64,000 bases of DNA from Nymphaea colorata (GCF_008831285.2 NC_045139.1:7040204-7104203), one strand, 5' to 3'. Shown: positions 23,305 through 35,270, counted from the first letter of the stretch. The notes: generated from the sequence alone by a model not told the origin. Program-made: numbers and translations.

Positions 23305-24486
23305 ATCTAAGATATATGAAATTGCTGAATAGCGGACCTAAAAAAATGACTCGTCAAATTTTTAACAATTTAATCATTTTTCAATGAAGGGTGCAAAACT
23401 TTTTGAAGTATACTTCCTTATCGTTCATTTAAAAGCGCGTGTTTATGAATTATTTTATAAATTAGTCCGTTATTCTTAATTTCTCTATTATAATTATGTC
23501 TAAAGTTAAACAGTCATGTGTGAGATTGTCTTACATTTTGTTTTCCTCATCCGTTCTTTTCACTAAGTTGCTCAATCTCAAGGACAACTACACATAAAAA
23601 CAAAATATTATTCCAGCTTTCAGACGTGTTTGAAAAGGATTCGGACAAAAATGTCCGTATTTTTTTTAGAAGTGGTTCGATAAATTTTTTGGAGGTGGTG
23701 GTCAAGAAAAACAAGGAATTGGAATAACCCGGTGTTAATGTGAAGTGTACCGCCAAATCCGAAGGTCCTTCTTAGATGTTCATTCCCACATTTATTTGAG
23801 GGAATTCTAAGCTACAGAAAACTGTAAATAACGTTAAAAATGAACCCCATTTTTTTAGTATTTCTTTTTTTCATGTTTTTCACTTTTTTTGTGTGGTTTC
23901 TGCACTTTTTAGTTCCTAGATTTTTATTTTCAGATTTTTCGCATTTTATTTTTAAGATTTTGGCCACCTGTGGTTTTTTTTTTTTTCCTAAAAGATTAAA
24001 GAATTTTTTTTTTTTAAATTTGCCAAACTCTTGCATTTTTTCCTCATCAAAAAACAACTTTGCCGTTTTATACTGTAAAAAACCTTGTCATTTAAAACCC
24101 AAAAACAATATTTGTAGGTATATGGACTTCTAAATGACAACAAATGAAGTTAATGCTATCAAACCAACAAGAAGAAACTGCTTCGACGTTAAACATCCGT
24201 AGGCACTTAGCGTCGCAAATGGATTGAGAACTGGAAGTTTTGCCGCTTCCGTTGTATTAAATCTAAAGCTGAGTTGGCTCCCTACGTACTACTCAATGCG
24301 TTTCCAAATAATTTTCAGACCAAGCAGGTTACTTGCATCTTCATATCAAGCAACACACGATCAACCACAACACTGATTGATCTCAAAATACTAAGCTCCC
24401 TTGATGAAATCCCATAATCTCTTAACTCAGCACAGATGGATCGAAGAATTAAATTCAGCAATATTGTAATCAAAATGGAGCATGTC
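23305..24486. other. AT-rich spacer of unit 3
   Basis: Noncoding with long T runs at 23840-24060. I see no gene. Confidence 0.5.
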
Positions 24487-24586
24487 TGCAACTTCTACCA
24501 AGCTGCCTCCTGTGAGGAATCTCCATGTGAGATTCTTCTTCAGCCTATCGCAGCAATCTTCTGCGGTCTCCATTTGGACTAATCAT
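24487..24586 (-). pseudogene. Antisense SAUR relic, unit 3
   Basis: Minus-strand start at 24586: atgattagtccaaatgg, then gcagaagattgctg, matching the antisense SAUR at 35847 better than units 1 and 2. An in-frame stop follows after about 13 codons. Confidence 0.6.
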
Positions 24587-25627
24587 TTTAAACGACAGTT
24601 CCAACAAAGTTGATGTTCAGCTATAATTTCAAAGTTCCAAGAAGGCTATTGTGATTAAGTTGATCAGTAGAAAATATCAATCCCTATAGCTTCATCATGA
24701 TTACATATAAGTTGGAAGGTACACTACTGTCATCGCAGCTCAGGACCCCAGTCCTCGAGGGCCTGGTTCTGAGTGGTATTGAAGAATCTCTAGCTAGCTC
24801 GCTTGAGATTCTTCACTCCAAGCTCAGGATGTTGCTATTGATGACCAATTAACTAGGCCCATTCTCTTAAATGGTCCTAGACAACCGACAGAATACTCAA
24901 TGACTGCTAAACTAATTTAAATCCAGAATTCTGTTCATCTGAAAATTTTGCCTTAGCGAACTGGGTTTCTTTCTCTAACTCTCCCATTCCCTCTCTCTCT
25001 CATCAATCATCTTCTTTGTTAACCACAAGTATACTCATTGTTGAGTAGTACATTCGCTAATACCAACAGTAGTCCATTTCTGTAAAATGTGGGCCTCATT
25101 TTATCCTCTCAGGTACTCAGATGCTCATACAATTATAATCATAGAAACTAATTTCAAGAGAATCTGCAACTAGTCCATTCAATCGATCTTGCACTTGAGA
25201 GCCTAATTTCTTCAACCAGCTTGGCCCACTATTAACTAGCCTGTTTGCTAGCTCGACTGAGTTCCTCCCTCATTCAGCTTGGGACCTCCATACGCATGCA
25301 TCTTGGATTGGCCTTGAACGGGTTGGGGACAAAAGAAACAGTCTGGTTGGCATAATTTTTGTATACTTCAATGCCAGTCCCATCTAGTCACATGGAAGGT
25401 TTAGATACCTGCACCACTAAGAAACTACAGGCTGAACATTACTTCCTTTCATCACAAAGAAGAGTGATAATATCAAGTTGCACGGAAGAAAACTTGACAT
25501 TAATATGCTATCAAGTTAGAAGACCTGAGGCCATGATAATGCCAATGGAAGAAGCGATTTAGTTGTCTTATCGTCCACGATTTTGGATGACATTGGTCCT
25601 ACCAGCAGTAAACCGAAGCATATGCTA
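24587..25627. other. Unit 3/4 junction and distal A4 upstream region
   Basis: Noncoding; includes about 90 bp near 24720-24810 not seen in units 1 and 2. Confidence 0.45.
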
Positions 25628-25895
25628 TGTCTCCTCTGTGACAATTGCCTTCATGGCCCAACCTGTCAATCCCATGCTTCTCAACAGCAACTTGCTTCTT
25701 GCGTATTCAATACCAAGCAACTTCTTTTCCACCAGTTGTAGGACAAAACAGGGATGTAGTATGTGTATCTGCTTTGGTGAGTAAGAACAGGCACATTTCC
25801 ATGTCTGCTTGGTAGGCCCCCTGATCACATGCCTGTCAAATCCCACTTGCTTGTAATGAAAGCCAACCCAACTTCATAGCCACTGCCTTTATATA
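25628..25895 (+). promoter_or_regulatory. A4 promoter: TGTCTC core, E-box module, TATA box
   Basis: TGTCTC at 25628-25633; TATATA at 25890-25895. The first E-box module is changed (aatcccatgcttctc), so CACATG is kept only in the second copy near TATA. Confidence 0.55.
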
Positions 25896-26026
25896 CACAT
25901 TCAAGAGGCTTCAGTTTCCCATCAACACAAGGACCTAGTCACTCATTACCACAGATCAACAACCTTCCAAGAGAGTGCCGCTGTTTCGAGATAGTATTTG
26001 ATCACCTTCATCACCATCCTGCAAGA

Positions 26027-26467
26027 ATGATCAGCACAAAGAGGCTTGTACAGATGGCCAGGAAATGGCAAAAGATGGCTGCAAGAGGAAGGAAAAGAAT
26101 CTCATTTGGTGTTCTGCCCAAGAGCAATTCATGCAAGAAAGCAGCTGCAATTGCAGAGAAGGGACACTTTGTAGCCTACGCATCTGATGGCAAAAGGTAC
26201 ATGGTTCCCCTTGCCTGCCTCCAACGGCCAATCTTTCAGGAGTTGTTGAAGATGGCAGAAGAAGAGTTCGGGTTGAACATCAATGGCGCAATCACATTCC
26301 CTTGTGATTCTACAGTCGTTGACTATATCATGTCACTTGTGCAGAGAGAAATGTCCAGCCAGATAGAGAATGCACTGGTGGCATCTCTGAGCAGCACTAG
26401 ATGCTTCCCATCCTCGGTGTTGCCGCAATGCCATCCTTACCAACAAATACCCCTTGAAGGGTTTTAA
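26027..26467 (+). CDS. SAUR: SAUR family protein A4
   Basis: Intronless, 146 residues. Protein identical to A5. Against A1-A3 it has Leu30, Cys36, Ala39, Glu108 (QREMS), Pro128 and Tyr138. The SAUR core is unchanged except Glu108. It is the only SAUR left in unit 4. Head-to-head relic on the left at 24586. Confidence 0.95.
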   Translation: MISTKRLVQMARKWQKMAARGRKRISFGVLPKSNSCKKAAAIAEKGHFVAYASDGKRYMVPLACLQRPIFQELLKMAEEEFGLNINGAITFPCDSTVVDYIMSLVQREMSSQIENALVASLSSTRCFPSSVLPQCHPYQQIPLEGF

Positions 26468-28839
26468 CTGAAGGGTCTTTACCTTCACAGAGTATACTTG
26501 TACATAGAAAATTTTGAAATGAATTAAATTTTAGTTACAAGATATGAGCAGCCTTGCAGTTTCTTCCTCCCCTCTTTGATCATCATTAACAAAGAACACG
26601 TTTGGTCACTTTGGTAGTCGTTTCGAGTATGAAGGATATTGATATGCCAGCAGATCTACAACTTCGATGATGTACTCGCTCATGTTTGTTGTACAGCACT
26701 AGTATTCAGTAAATTCCAAATCCGTTCATACAAATATTCTTTGAACAAAGGAAAGGGCAAATTGAGAAAAATAAACTTAGATTAGATGAAAAGTTGAACA
26801 CCAAAAAAAAAAGGTCCATCGAACAATGCGTACACCAAACTAAATTGAAATTAACATAGCCGAGGTGCTTGGACTGTCTGCGTATTTCCCTGCTATATGG
26901 TTTTAATGCTTGAAAAGCACAACTCAGATTGCTCTAATTTTGCCTGCGATTTAAGAGTACCGCCTGCCGTATTGCTTGATTAACTCAAATAGAAGAAATT
27001 ATATGCAGCACTATGTTTAACTGAGTGATTTTTTTGTTTAAGTCTGTAAAAAAAAGTCTCTGGTCCGTCTCTCTATTGAGAAAACGGAGAAAAAAGTGGT
27101 AAAAATGTGACCATCTAGTCTCGTTTGTTTTATTCGTAAACCATGCATGACAATCTCTTTCAGATATAAACTCTTGCAAATGTTGAATCATATTTTACAG
27201 TTCTTCCTTATTGGCAGTTTTTGCTTGTAAATGCATATATCAAGATCACGGGTACAAGCAATGCATGTGATTTTGTCCATGTCTCTTGGGTGTATGTGAA
27301 CAATTTCCAAGCAAGAAAAGATTTTGGTTCCTACCGCAAAGCTGTGGATCCATCGTTAAGGTTAGTGGATTGGGTTGCTACTTGCTAGCCTTGACATATG
27401 AAACTGACATTTTAATTGGATCCAACTACAAACAAGACAATCTTTTGCCCCTACAAAATCTACTTTTACATAAAAAGGTTTATGTAATTTCCACATTTTT
27501 TATGAGTTTTTTCATACTTGCGTTCCGGTCCAATTGCAATGACATGACAGGAGACAAAAAAGACTAAAAGAGAATGCATGTGCCTAAAAGAGATGAAAAT
27601 GCTGAGAAATTGACTTAAAAATTGTGATTCGTGAAATTTTTAACAATTTATCTCCCTGTTAAGGGTAAAATCTTTTGAAGTATACTTTAACATCGTGTGT
27701 TTTTGTAAATTTGGCAGTTATTCTTAATTTCTGTATTGTAATTATGCCTAAAGTTGAGCTGTCATTTGTGAGATTCTCTTACATTTTGCTTTCCTTGCCA
27801 ATTCTTTTCACCAAGTTGCTCAATCTCAAGGACAACTACACGTGAAAACGACACATTATTCGAGCTTTAAGACGTGTTTGAAAAGGTATCGGACAAAAAT
27901 GTCTGTATTTTTAGAAGTGGGTTGACAAAAGTTTTTGAGGTGGTGGTCAAGAAAAGCAAGAAATTGGAGTGAAGCGGCCTCTGCCGTGTTTGAATATGAA
28001 GTGCACCGTCAAATCCGAAGGTCTTTCTGAGATGTTCATTCTCACATTTAAGGGCGTTCTAAAAACCGTAACTGCAGCAAACTCGTGTTATTAAAAAAGA
28101 ACGCACTTCAGACGCTAAAAACTGGTCAGCCAAATGAAATGCGAAAAGGCAAATTAAAAAAAAAACGTCAAAATGAAAAAAAAAATGTTCCCAATTTTTT
28201 TCACGTTTTTGCTTTGTTTTTATTTTTTTTCATGTTTTTCATTTTTTTTGTGTTTTTCACACTTTGTTAGTTACCAGTTTTTTATTTTTCTTATTTTTGC
28301 ATTTTATTTTTAACATTGTGGCCACCTGTGTTTTTTTTGGCTGAAAGATTAAGTATTAGTTCTTTCAAATTTTGCCAATTTTTTTCATCAGAAACAACTT
28401 TGCCGTTTTATTCCCGTACAAAACCTTGTCATTTAAAACTCAAATACTATTTTTGTGGCTGTGGTTCTAAATGACATCGAATGAAGTTAATGTTGTCAAA
28501 TCAACAACAAAGGGCTTCCGTTGTTAAATATCTGTGAGCACTTAGCGTTGTAAATGGGTTGAGAACCGGATGTTTTTTCCACTTCCGTTGTATTAAATCT
28601 GAATCTCAGTTGGCTCCATACGTATTTACTCAATCCGTATCCAAACAATTTTCAGACCAAGCAGGTTCCACAGTACAGCATGAGAGCAAGGCACATAAAA
28701 TACTTGCATCTTCATATCAAGCAACACATGATCAACCACAACACTAAGCCCCCATGATGAAATTCTATAATCGCCTAACTCAGCACAGATAGATCGAAGA
28801 ATTAAGTTCAGAAATATTGCAATCAAAATGGCGCATGTC
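26468..28839. other. Spacer after A4 with B-gene deletion junction
   Basis: Noncoding. Up to about 27425 it aligns with the A-B spacer; after about 27455 it aligns with sequence downstream of B. The uninterrupted MITE target (ccttgacatatg) is at about 27390-27401. T-rich runs at 28190-28300. Confidence 0.6.
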
Positions 28840-28939
28840 TGCAATTTCTACCAAGCTGCCTCCTGTGAGCAATCTCCATGTGAGATTCTTCTTCAGCCTA
28901 TGGCAGCAATCTTCTGCCACCTCCATTTGGACTAATCAT
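28840..28939 (-). pseudogene. Antisense SAUR relic, unit 4
   Basis: Minus-strand start at 28939, closely like the unit 3 relic. Only the N-terminal part remains. Confidence 0.6.
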
Positions 28940-29219
28940 TTTGAACGACAGTTCCAACAAAGTTGATGTTCAGCTATAATCTCAAAAAACCAAGAAGATT
29001 ATTGTGATAAAGTTGATCGGTAGGAGATATGGAACCCTATAGCTTCATGATGAATACTTATGGTTGGACTTGGACTTGATATATATACAAGGCATGGCAT
29101 TGATTCAGCAGAGTAGTGGTGAAGTGCATAAGTTTTATGGAGTTCCTCCTTCATTCAGCTTGGGACAGGTGGGGGACAAAAGAAACAATCTGGTTGGCCT
29201 AATTTTTGTAGACGTCAAT

Positions 29220-29510
29220 GGCAGTCCCATCCAGTCACATGGAAGGTTTTGGAACCTGCACCCTCAAGGAAACTGCAGGCAGAAAATTACATCCTTTCAT
29301 CGCAAAGAAGAATCACAATATCGAGTTGCACAAAGAAGCAGAAAACTTGACATCAAGATGCTATCAAGTTGAAAGAGCTCAGGCAATGACAATGCCAATG
29401 GAAGAAGTGATTTAATTGTCTTATCGTCCATGATTTTGATTGACATTGGTCCTACCAGCTGTTAACCGAAGCATATGCTATGTCTCCACTGTGACAAGTG
29501 CCTGCATGGC
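29220..29510 (+). repeat. Extra, truncated A promoter copy upstream of A5
   Basis: From about 29220 the sequence follows the distal A promoter, including TGTCTC at 29481-29486, and breaks off after gcatggcc at about 29510. It then restarts with 'aaactacaggctgaaaatta', giving a second promoter whose TGTCTC is at 29730-29735. A5 therefore has 1.3 copies of the promoter in tandem. Confidence 0.8.
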
Positions 29511-29729
29511 CTAACCCTCAAGAAAACTACAGGCTGAAAATTACTTCCTTCCATCACAAAGAAGAATCAGAATATCAAGTTGCACGGAAGAAAACTTGAC
29601 ATTAATATGCTATCAAGTTAGAAGACCTGAGGCCATGATAATGCCAATGGAAGAAGCGATTTAGTTGTCTTATCGTCCACGATTTTGGTTGACATTGGTC
29701 CTACCAGCAGTAAACCGAAGCATATGCTA

Positions 29730-29997
29730 TGTCTCCTCTGTGACAATTGCCTTCATGGCCCAACCTGTCAATCCCATGCTTCTCAACAGCAACTTGCTTC
29801 TTGCGTATTCAATACCAAGCAACTTCTTTTCCACCAGTTGTAGGACAAAACAGGGATGTAGTATGTGTATCTGCTTTGGTGAGTAAGAACAGGCACATTT
29901 CCATGTCTGCTTGGTAGGCCCCCTGATCACATGCCTGTCAAATCCCACTTGCTTGTAATGAAAGCCAACCCAACTTCATAGCCACTGCCTTTATATA
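29730..29997 (+). promoter_or_regulatory. A5 proximal promoter
   Basis: Nearly identical to the A4 promoter: TGTCTC at 29730-29735 and TATATA at 29992-29997. Confidence 0.6.
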
Positions 29998-30128
29998 CAC
30001 ATTCAAGAGGCTTCAGTTTCCCATCAACACAAGGACCTAGACACTCATTACCACAGATCAACAACCTTCCAAGAGAGTGCCGCTGTTTCGAGATAGTATT
30101 TGATCACCTTCATCACCATCCTGCAAGA

Positions 30129-30569
30129 ATGATCAGCACAAAGAGGCTTGTACAGATGGCCAGGAAATGGCAAAAGATGGCTGCAAGAGGAAGGAAAAGA
30201 ATCTCATTTGGTGTTCTGCCCAAGAGCAATTCATGCAAGAAAGCAGCTGCAATTGCAGAGAAGGGACACTTTGTAGCCTACGCATCTGATGGCAAAAGGT
30301 ACATGGTTCCCCTTGCCTGCCTCCAACGGCCAATCTTCCAGGAGTTGTTGAAGATGGCAGAAGAAGAGTTCGGCTTGAACATCAATGGCGCAATCACATT
30401 CCCTTGTGATTCTACAGTCGTTGACTATATCATGTCACTTGTGCAGAGAGAAATGTCCAGCCAGATAGAGAATGCACTGGTGGCATCGCTGAGCAGCACT
30501 AGATGCTTCCCATCCTCGGTGTTGCCGCAATGCCATCCTTACCAACAAATACCCCTTGAAGGGTTTTAA
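30129..30569 (+). CDS. SAUR: SAUR family protein A5
   Basis: Intronless, 146 residues, same protein as A4. The coding DNA differs from A4 at only a few silent positions (for example ttcggc for ttcggg in the FGL codons). Near identity extends from about 29525 to 30700, that is promoter, gene and 3' flank, so it is a recent duplicate or converted copy. Confidence 0.95.
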   Translation: MISTKRLVQMARKWQKMAARGRKRISFGVLPKSNSCKKAAAIAEKGHFVAYASDGKRYMVPLACLQRPIFQELLKMAEEEFGLNINGAITFPCDSTVVDYIMSLVQREMSSQIENALVASLSSTRCFPSSVLPQCHPYQQIPLEGF

Positions 30570-32334
30570 CTGAAGGGTCTTTACCTTCACAGAGTATACT
30601 TGTACATAGAAAATTTTGAAATGAATTAAATTTTAGTTACAAGATATGAGCAGCCTTGCAGTTTCTTCCTTCCCTCTTTGATCATCATTAACAAAGAACA
30701 CGATTGGTTATCTTGGTAGTTATTTCGAGCATGAAGGATATTGATATGCCAGCAGATCTACAAACAACTTCGCTGATGTACTCGCTCATGTTTGTTGTAC
30801 AGAACACTAAATATCCTTGAGTAAATTCCGAACCCGTTCATACTAATATTCTCGTCACAAAGTGAAAGGATAAATTGAGAAAAATAAATGTTGCTTAGGT
30901 GAAAAGTTGAAAACCAAAAAGACAAGTCCATCTAACCATGTGTGCACCAGATTAGTTTGAATAACATAACTGAGTTGCTTGAACTCACGCTAATATGGTT
31001 TTAATGATTGAATATTACAGCTCAGATCGCCCTAATTTTGCTTATGATATACGAGCACCGCCTGTCGTATAGTTAGATTTACTCAAATAGAAGAAATTAT
31101 ACGCAGCACTATGTTTAACTGAGTGATTTTGTTGGTTAAGTCTGTAAAAATCTCTGGTCCGTCTCTCTATGTCGGAAAGGGGAAAATAAGGTGGTAAATG
31201 TGAAGCATCTATACTTTGCATAACTGTCTCTTTCAGGTATAAACTCATGTAAATATTCAGTCGTATTTTTACTATTGGCAGCTTTTGCTTGTAAATGCAT
31301 ATATCAATATCACGGGCACATCCGCAGCTCCCCATCACTCCATGCACTGCGAAGGGAACAATGCATGTGATTTTGTCCGTTCCATGTGAACGATTTCCAA
31401 GCAAGTAAAAGTTTTGGTTCTCGCCACAAAACTATGGGCCCATCGTCACAGCCTTGGCATATGGAAGTGACATTTTAATTGGATCCAAATCAAGAATTAA
31501 TAGAGTTTACATACGTTATCTTTAGGGTTTGGTTTAATTGTTAGAGCAAAAAATCTTTTCCTTTAAATATATCAACCTTTTTAATCAGATTTCGAAGCCA
31601 TGGCCGAAGCTATATCATCCCTGTTCTGCAAGACATGAGCCAGAAGGGCCTCATAAGGGAATGGAAGTAAAGTTGAAGGCTCAAGGGGGCTGGATTCTAG
31701 ACATAACTCAGCTGTGGTTCCAATTAGAAGTCCATGATGCATGTAAGAGTGGGTTAAGCTTGATTAGGACTTTAATCAAAGAAAGCTAAATCTATGATGC
31801 AAGCAGCTTGGTTTGTCTGTGAATTGTCTATTGAACTCTCCGCTAGTTTGAATTGAGTCGACTATAATTAACTTTTCATAAGTTGCATTCTTTTGCCATC
31901 AACTCTTAATAAAGTAGGTTTTACCAATTCAAATATCGATTGAAGCACAATATCCTATATTTTCTATGCAAGCTTTTATGACTCCAACATCTAAATCATG
32001 TCATATTGAATCTCCATGACCATATTGACGAGTCCATTGAATTGATCCCAAATTGCAGTCACAACTTAGTCCCTGTGTAATCTTCTATTCATTGCCAGCT
32101 AAACGCACACCAAGATCCCCACACTAAGACAAATATTTAGAACTATGTGTAAGTTTGCTCCATCTTGAAATTACGTTGAACATTTTCAGCAAGGCCTTGT
32201 GATTTTTGGGACCAAAGGTTCAACCTTGTTGAGCTAATCCAGAGTGAAATTCAAGTCTCATTCAGTCAAAGAGCAGAAGCCTCGCTCATGTCTCTAAAAT
32301 CTTAAAGACATTACACTAACTCATGTATGTAAGG
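30570..32334. other. A5-B4 spacer
   Basis: Noncoding and more diverged than the other A-B spacers. The uninterrupted MITE target (ccttggcatatgg) is at about 31453-31465. One copy of the sequence duplicated in unit 1 lies near 32158-32275. Confidence 0.5.
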
Positions 32335-32615
32335 AAGTCTTATATGACCACCTACATAACTGGTCGGTCCGGCAGGCGTGTACAACGCATGGTGCCTGTT
32401 TGATATTATTGTGGATGCTACTCTCCTGAACTGTAAAAAATAGTCTTCTTTGAGTGGCGGGTTGTCAACATCCTATTCACCCAAATGAAGCCCTATATGA
32501 CCACCAAGGTCTCCATGCAGCCTAAGACCCCAGATGTAGGGGGAATAGGGAAGCCTTTGGGTCTTATTCAGATGGGTTGTCACCACCAAAATGAAGCCCT
32601 AAGCCCTATATGACC
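32335..32615. repeat. Insertion with triplicated 'tatatgaccacc' flanks
   Basis: In other units 'gccctatatgaccaccgaca' occurs once. Here tatatgaccacc occurs at about 32341, 32492 and 32607, separating two unrelated blocks of about 140 and 105 bp. No coding sequence is visible. Mechanism unknown; it looks like insertion plus local duplication. Confidence 0.55.
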
Positions 32616-32702
32616 ACCGACAGTGAGCAAGCGGTATCCAACCATATAAAATATTTCCAACCCTTTTATTTGAAACTGGTGGCTAGACATAATACTCATA
32701 TT

Positions 32703-32880
32703 GGTCCCACTACTTTTGGATGAAACGAGGCCCTGCATGTACCTGTGCCGTGATGAGTACCAACATATCAATCTTCTTGTTCATTTGCCGTCGCCTCTTC
32801 ATCACATGCTTCTCAAATCCCACTTGCTTTTTTCTATATTCAATGAAAAGAGATCAATTCATTTCCTCCTTTATATATAT
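32703..32880 (+). promoter_or_regulatory. B4 promoter: GGTCCCAC motif, E-box module, TATA box
   Basis: GGTCCCAC at 32703-32710; E-box module at 32801-32827 reading atcacatgcttctcaaatcc, the form closest to the A genes; TATATATAT at 32872-32880, 142 bp before the ATG. Confidence 0.55.
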
Positions 32881-33013
32881 GTACCTACACAGCCAACTCA
32901 ATTCATCATCAACGCCCCAATCTCAACCAGCTACACCCCCAATAGTCCTCTTATCTGGTCTTCAGCTAGCGGTTCGATCATCAACCATTACCTTCACCTT
33001 TGTCATACGAAAA

Positions 33014-33454
33014 ATGATCAGCACCAAGAGGCTAGTAAAGATGGCCAAGAAATGGCAGAAGATGGCAGCCAAAGGAAGGAAAAGAATCGCGTCGGGTGCT
33101 GTTCACGGCAGCAGCACAGGAAGAAAAACGTCGACGAGCACAGAGAAAGGCCATTTTGTGGCCTATGCATCAGATGGCAAAAGGTACATGGTTCCCTTGG
33201 CTTGCCTCCATCGACCAATATTCAGGGAGCTATTGGATATGGCAGAAGAAGAGTATGGGCTGAACATTAATGGTGCAATTACACTTCCCTTTGATTTCAC
33301 AGTCATCGACTACATCATGTTGCTTCTGCGGAGAGACATGTCCACACAAACAGAGAATGCACTTCTGGCATCTTTAAGCGGCAGCAGATGCTCATCTTCC
33401 TCTGCTTTGCCCCAGAGATACCATTGCCAATATTTAGCCCTCGAAGGGTTTTGA
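33014..33454 (+). CDS. SAUR: SAUR family protein B4
   Basis: Intronless, 146 residues, the most diverged intact B copy. It has Lys9, an IASGAV linker, LLDMAEEEYG, GAITLPFDFT (Phe for Ser in the turn), YIMLLLRRDMS and a changed tail PQRYHCQYLALEGF, with a TGA instead of TAA stop. An in-frame ATG at 32720 would add 98 residues, but it lies upstream of the TATA box, so I start at 33014 where MISTKRL aligns. Most changes lie in the linker and the tail, with the SAUR core conserved, which fits continued function. Confidence 0.93.
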   Translation: MISTKRLVKMAKKWQKMAAKGRKRIASGAVHGSSTGRKTSTSTEKGHFVAYASDGKRYMVPLACLHRPIFRELLDMAEEEYGLNINGAITLPFDFTVIDYIMLLLRRDMSTQTENALLASLSGSRCSSSSALPQRYHCQYLALEGF

Positions 33455-34839
33455 CACAAATGTCAGACTACTGTCACATGTATATACAGGCATACTTGTA
33501 CAAAGGAAAATTTTTGATGGAAATTAAGAGAGCATTTTGATGCATGTTTGTCTATTTTAAACTGTAAACAGATGAAAATTCATGCGCCTTCTACGCATTA
33601 CCATGTAGCAATCTCATCTTGATTAACCATGTTGATAAATTCATAAGGTGAAGTAAATAGTTATTGACAGTTCCGGTGTGCATCAATCTTGAGTTTTGTA
33701 GCAAGACGGCAGATCATTGCAAATTTATGTTATTAACTCTGCAAAAATGCACGATATTGTGCGCCTTCTTTCTGGGAATTTTGATCCAAAACTTTAAAAA
33801 ACTCAAGAGTTTTTTCGACGATGATGATGGTTCCTATTTCTCTATACCCACAGCCTAGATTTTTTCCTTTTCTTTGGCATTAATTAAACTGCCCCCTCCC
33901 CTCTGCATCTTGTCCAAGAAGCAGCAGACATCTCACATGGCCATTTCACCTTGCTGCCCATGAGCAAGTTGCAGAGTAGTAAATTGAGATTGGTACATGC
34001 ATCCACCGTCGACCGCATGCAGCAAATTTATTATGGCAGAATTATTGAATAGGCGTGTTCTGTATATAAGGAAAATTTGAAAATTTTTTCATGTTTTATG
34101 TTTCTTGTTGAAACTTATTTTTTATTGAAATGCTTAGTTCCCGTGAGAGTAAACCATTTCCTTGAGACATGTATAATGCATTTGGCAAAGAGAGTGTATG
34201 TCTAAGAGACGTGAAAGACTTAAAAAAAATGTGACTCATAAAATTTATAAAGGAACTATCTTTATATTCAGGATAAAATACTTTTTATGTGTTAATAATA
34301 TATAAATTTAAACAGTTATTTGTAATTTCTCAACATTGGGCAGCTATTTATGATTATGTCTAGAGTTGAGCAGTTTTTTTTGCATTTATCTTAATTTTTC
34401 TTTCTTTGTCCATTCTTTTCACCAAGCTGGTCGTGCAAACGACAGCTATATGTGAAACAAAACTTTTTTTGCTTAAGGCGTGTTTGAATGGCAGTTAGAA
34501 AGATACCAGACAAAAATGTCTCTAGACCTTTTGCCTCACCTTTTTCTGTCACACCATCAAAATTTTTGGAAGTGGGATACAAAAAAACAAGGAATTAGAG
34601 CGACACCCTCCACCGTGTTTGAATGCTAAATGTACCGTCAAATCAGGTGGTCATTCTTAGATTATCATTCCAACAATCAAATACATCATAAATCACATCA
34701 TCAAATGGAGGTCATGTCATCGAATCAACAGAAAGGAAGGCCATGAGCACTTGGGTTGCATATGGATTGAGCACTGAAGGTTTCGCTTATTGTATTGAAC
34801 CTGAATCTGATGAGGGTCCAGACGTATTTATCTACTGCA
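33455..34839. other. Spacer after B4
   Basis: Noncoding, a degraded version of the long spacer seen in units 1-3. I see no gene. Confidence 0.5.
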
Positions 34840-35270
34840 CACGAGCCTAGTTGAGCTTGAGCTGGGCCAGCTTGACTTGATTAAAAAGCTTGTGCTTGAA
34901 CTTGGCTCAAACTCAAGTCAATTTTTCTAAAACAAACTCGCACTCTCGCTTAACTCATTTAGCTCGCCTCTTTTTACTTAACATGTCTCGTTGCTTTCAA
35001 CTCGTTTAACTTGTTAACTCCTTTTAACTGTTTTTTTTAATTAATTTAATTATAAACGAAATCTAAAGAAAAATGCACATATTCTACATCTAAATATCCC
35101 CTAAAGAAAAACTTAGCATCAGAAGATCTGTCATTCATGGCATATTTATGTAGTTGAGCCTAGCAAGTTTAAATGAGTCGAGTTCTTACAACTCTAACTC
35201 AATTCATTTAACATTTTGAGCATAAATTTAAACTCGATCTCGTTCGACTTGAGCCTGGCTCCACTCGTTG
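34840..35270. mobile_element. Dispersed element rich in gagctcg/ggctcg words
   Basis: Interrupts the unit 5 spacer: sequence matching 8040-8060 stops before it and sequence matching 8145 resumes after it. Starts cacgagcctagttgagctt and ends gagcctggctccactcg, with an AT-rich middle. Complementary ends (gagcctagtt...gagcctgg read from both sides) suggest a non-autonomous DNA element. No coding capacity. Confidence 0.45.

Larger units (their letters stand above)
16980..25049 (+). repeat. SAUR array unit 3 (A3 + B3)
   Basis: Third full unit. Private changes are a MITE-like insertion at about 23109-23304, a 76 bp period partial duplication near 22101-22228, and an insertion near 24720-24810 ahead of the shared 'gattcttcactccaagctcagg' stretch. 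Confidence 0.85.
25050..29138 (+). repeat. SAUR array unit 4, deleted (A4 only)
   Basis: Starts like the other units and carries A4, but the spacer jumps near 27425-27455 from sequence that lies downstream of A (compare 19441) directly to sequence that lies downstream of B (compare 22996). About 3.5 kb, including the whole B gene, is missing. The antisense relic at 28840-28939 is kept. Confidence 0.8.

Noticed and set aside
32720-33013. N-terminal extension of B4 by 98 codons
   Set aside because: Upstream of TATA and absent from the other B genes.
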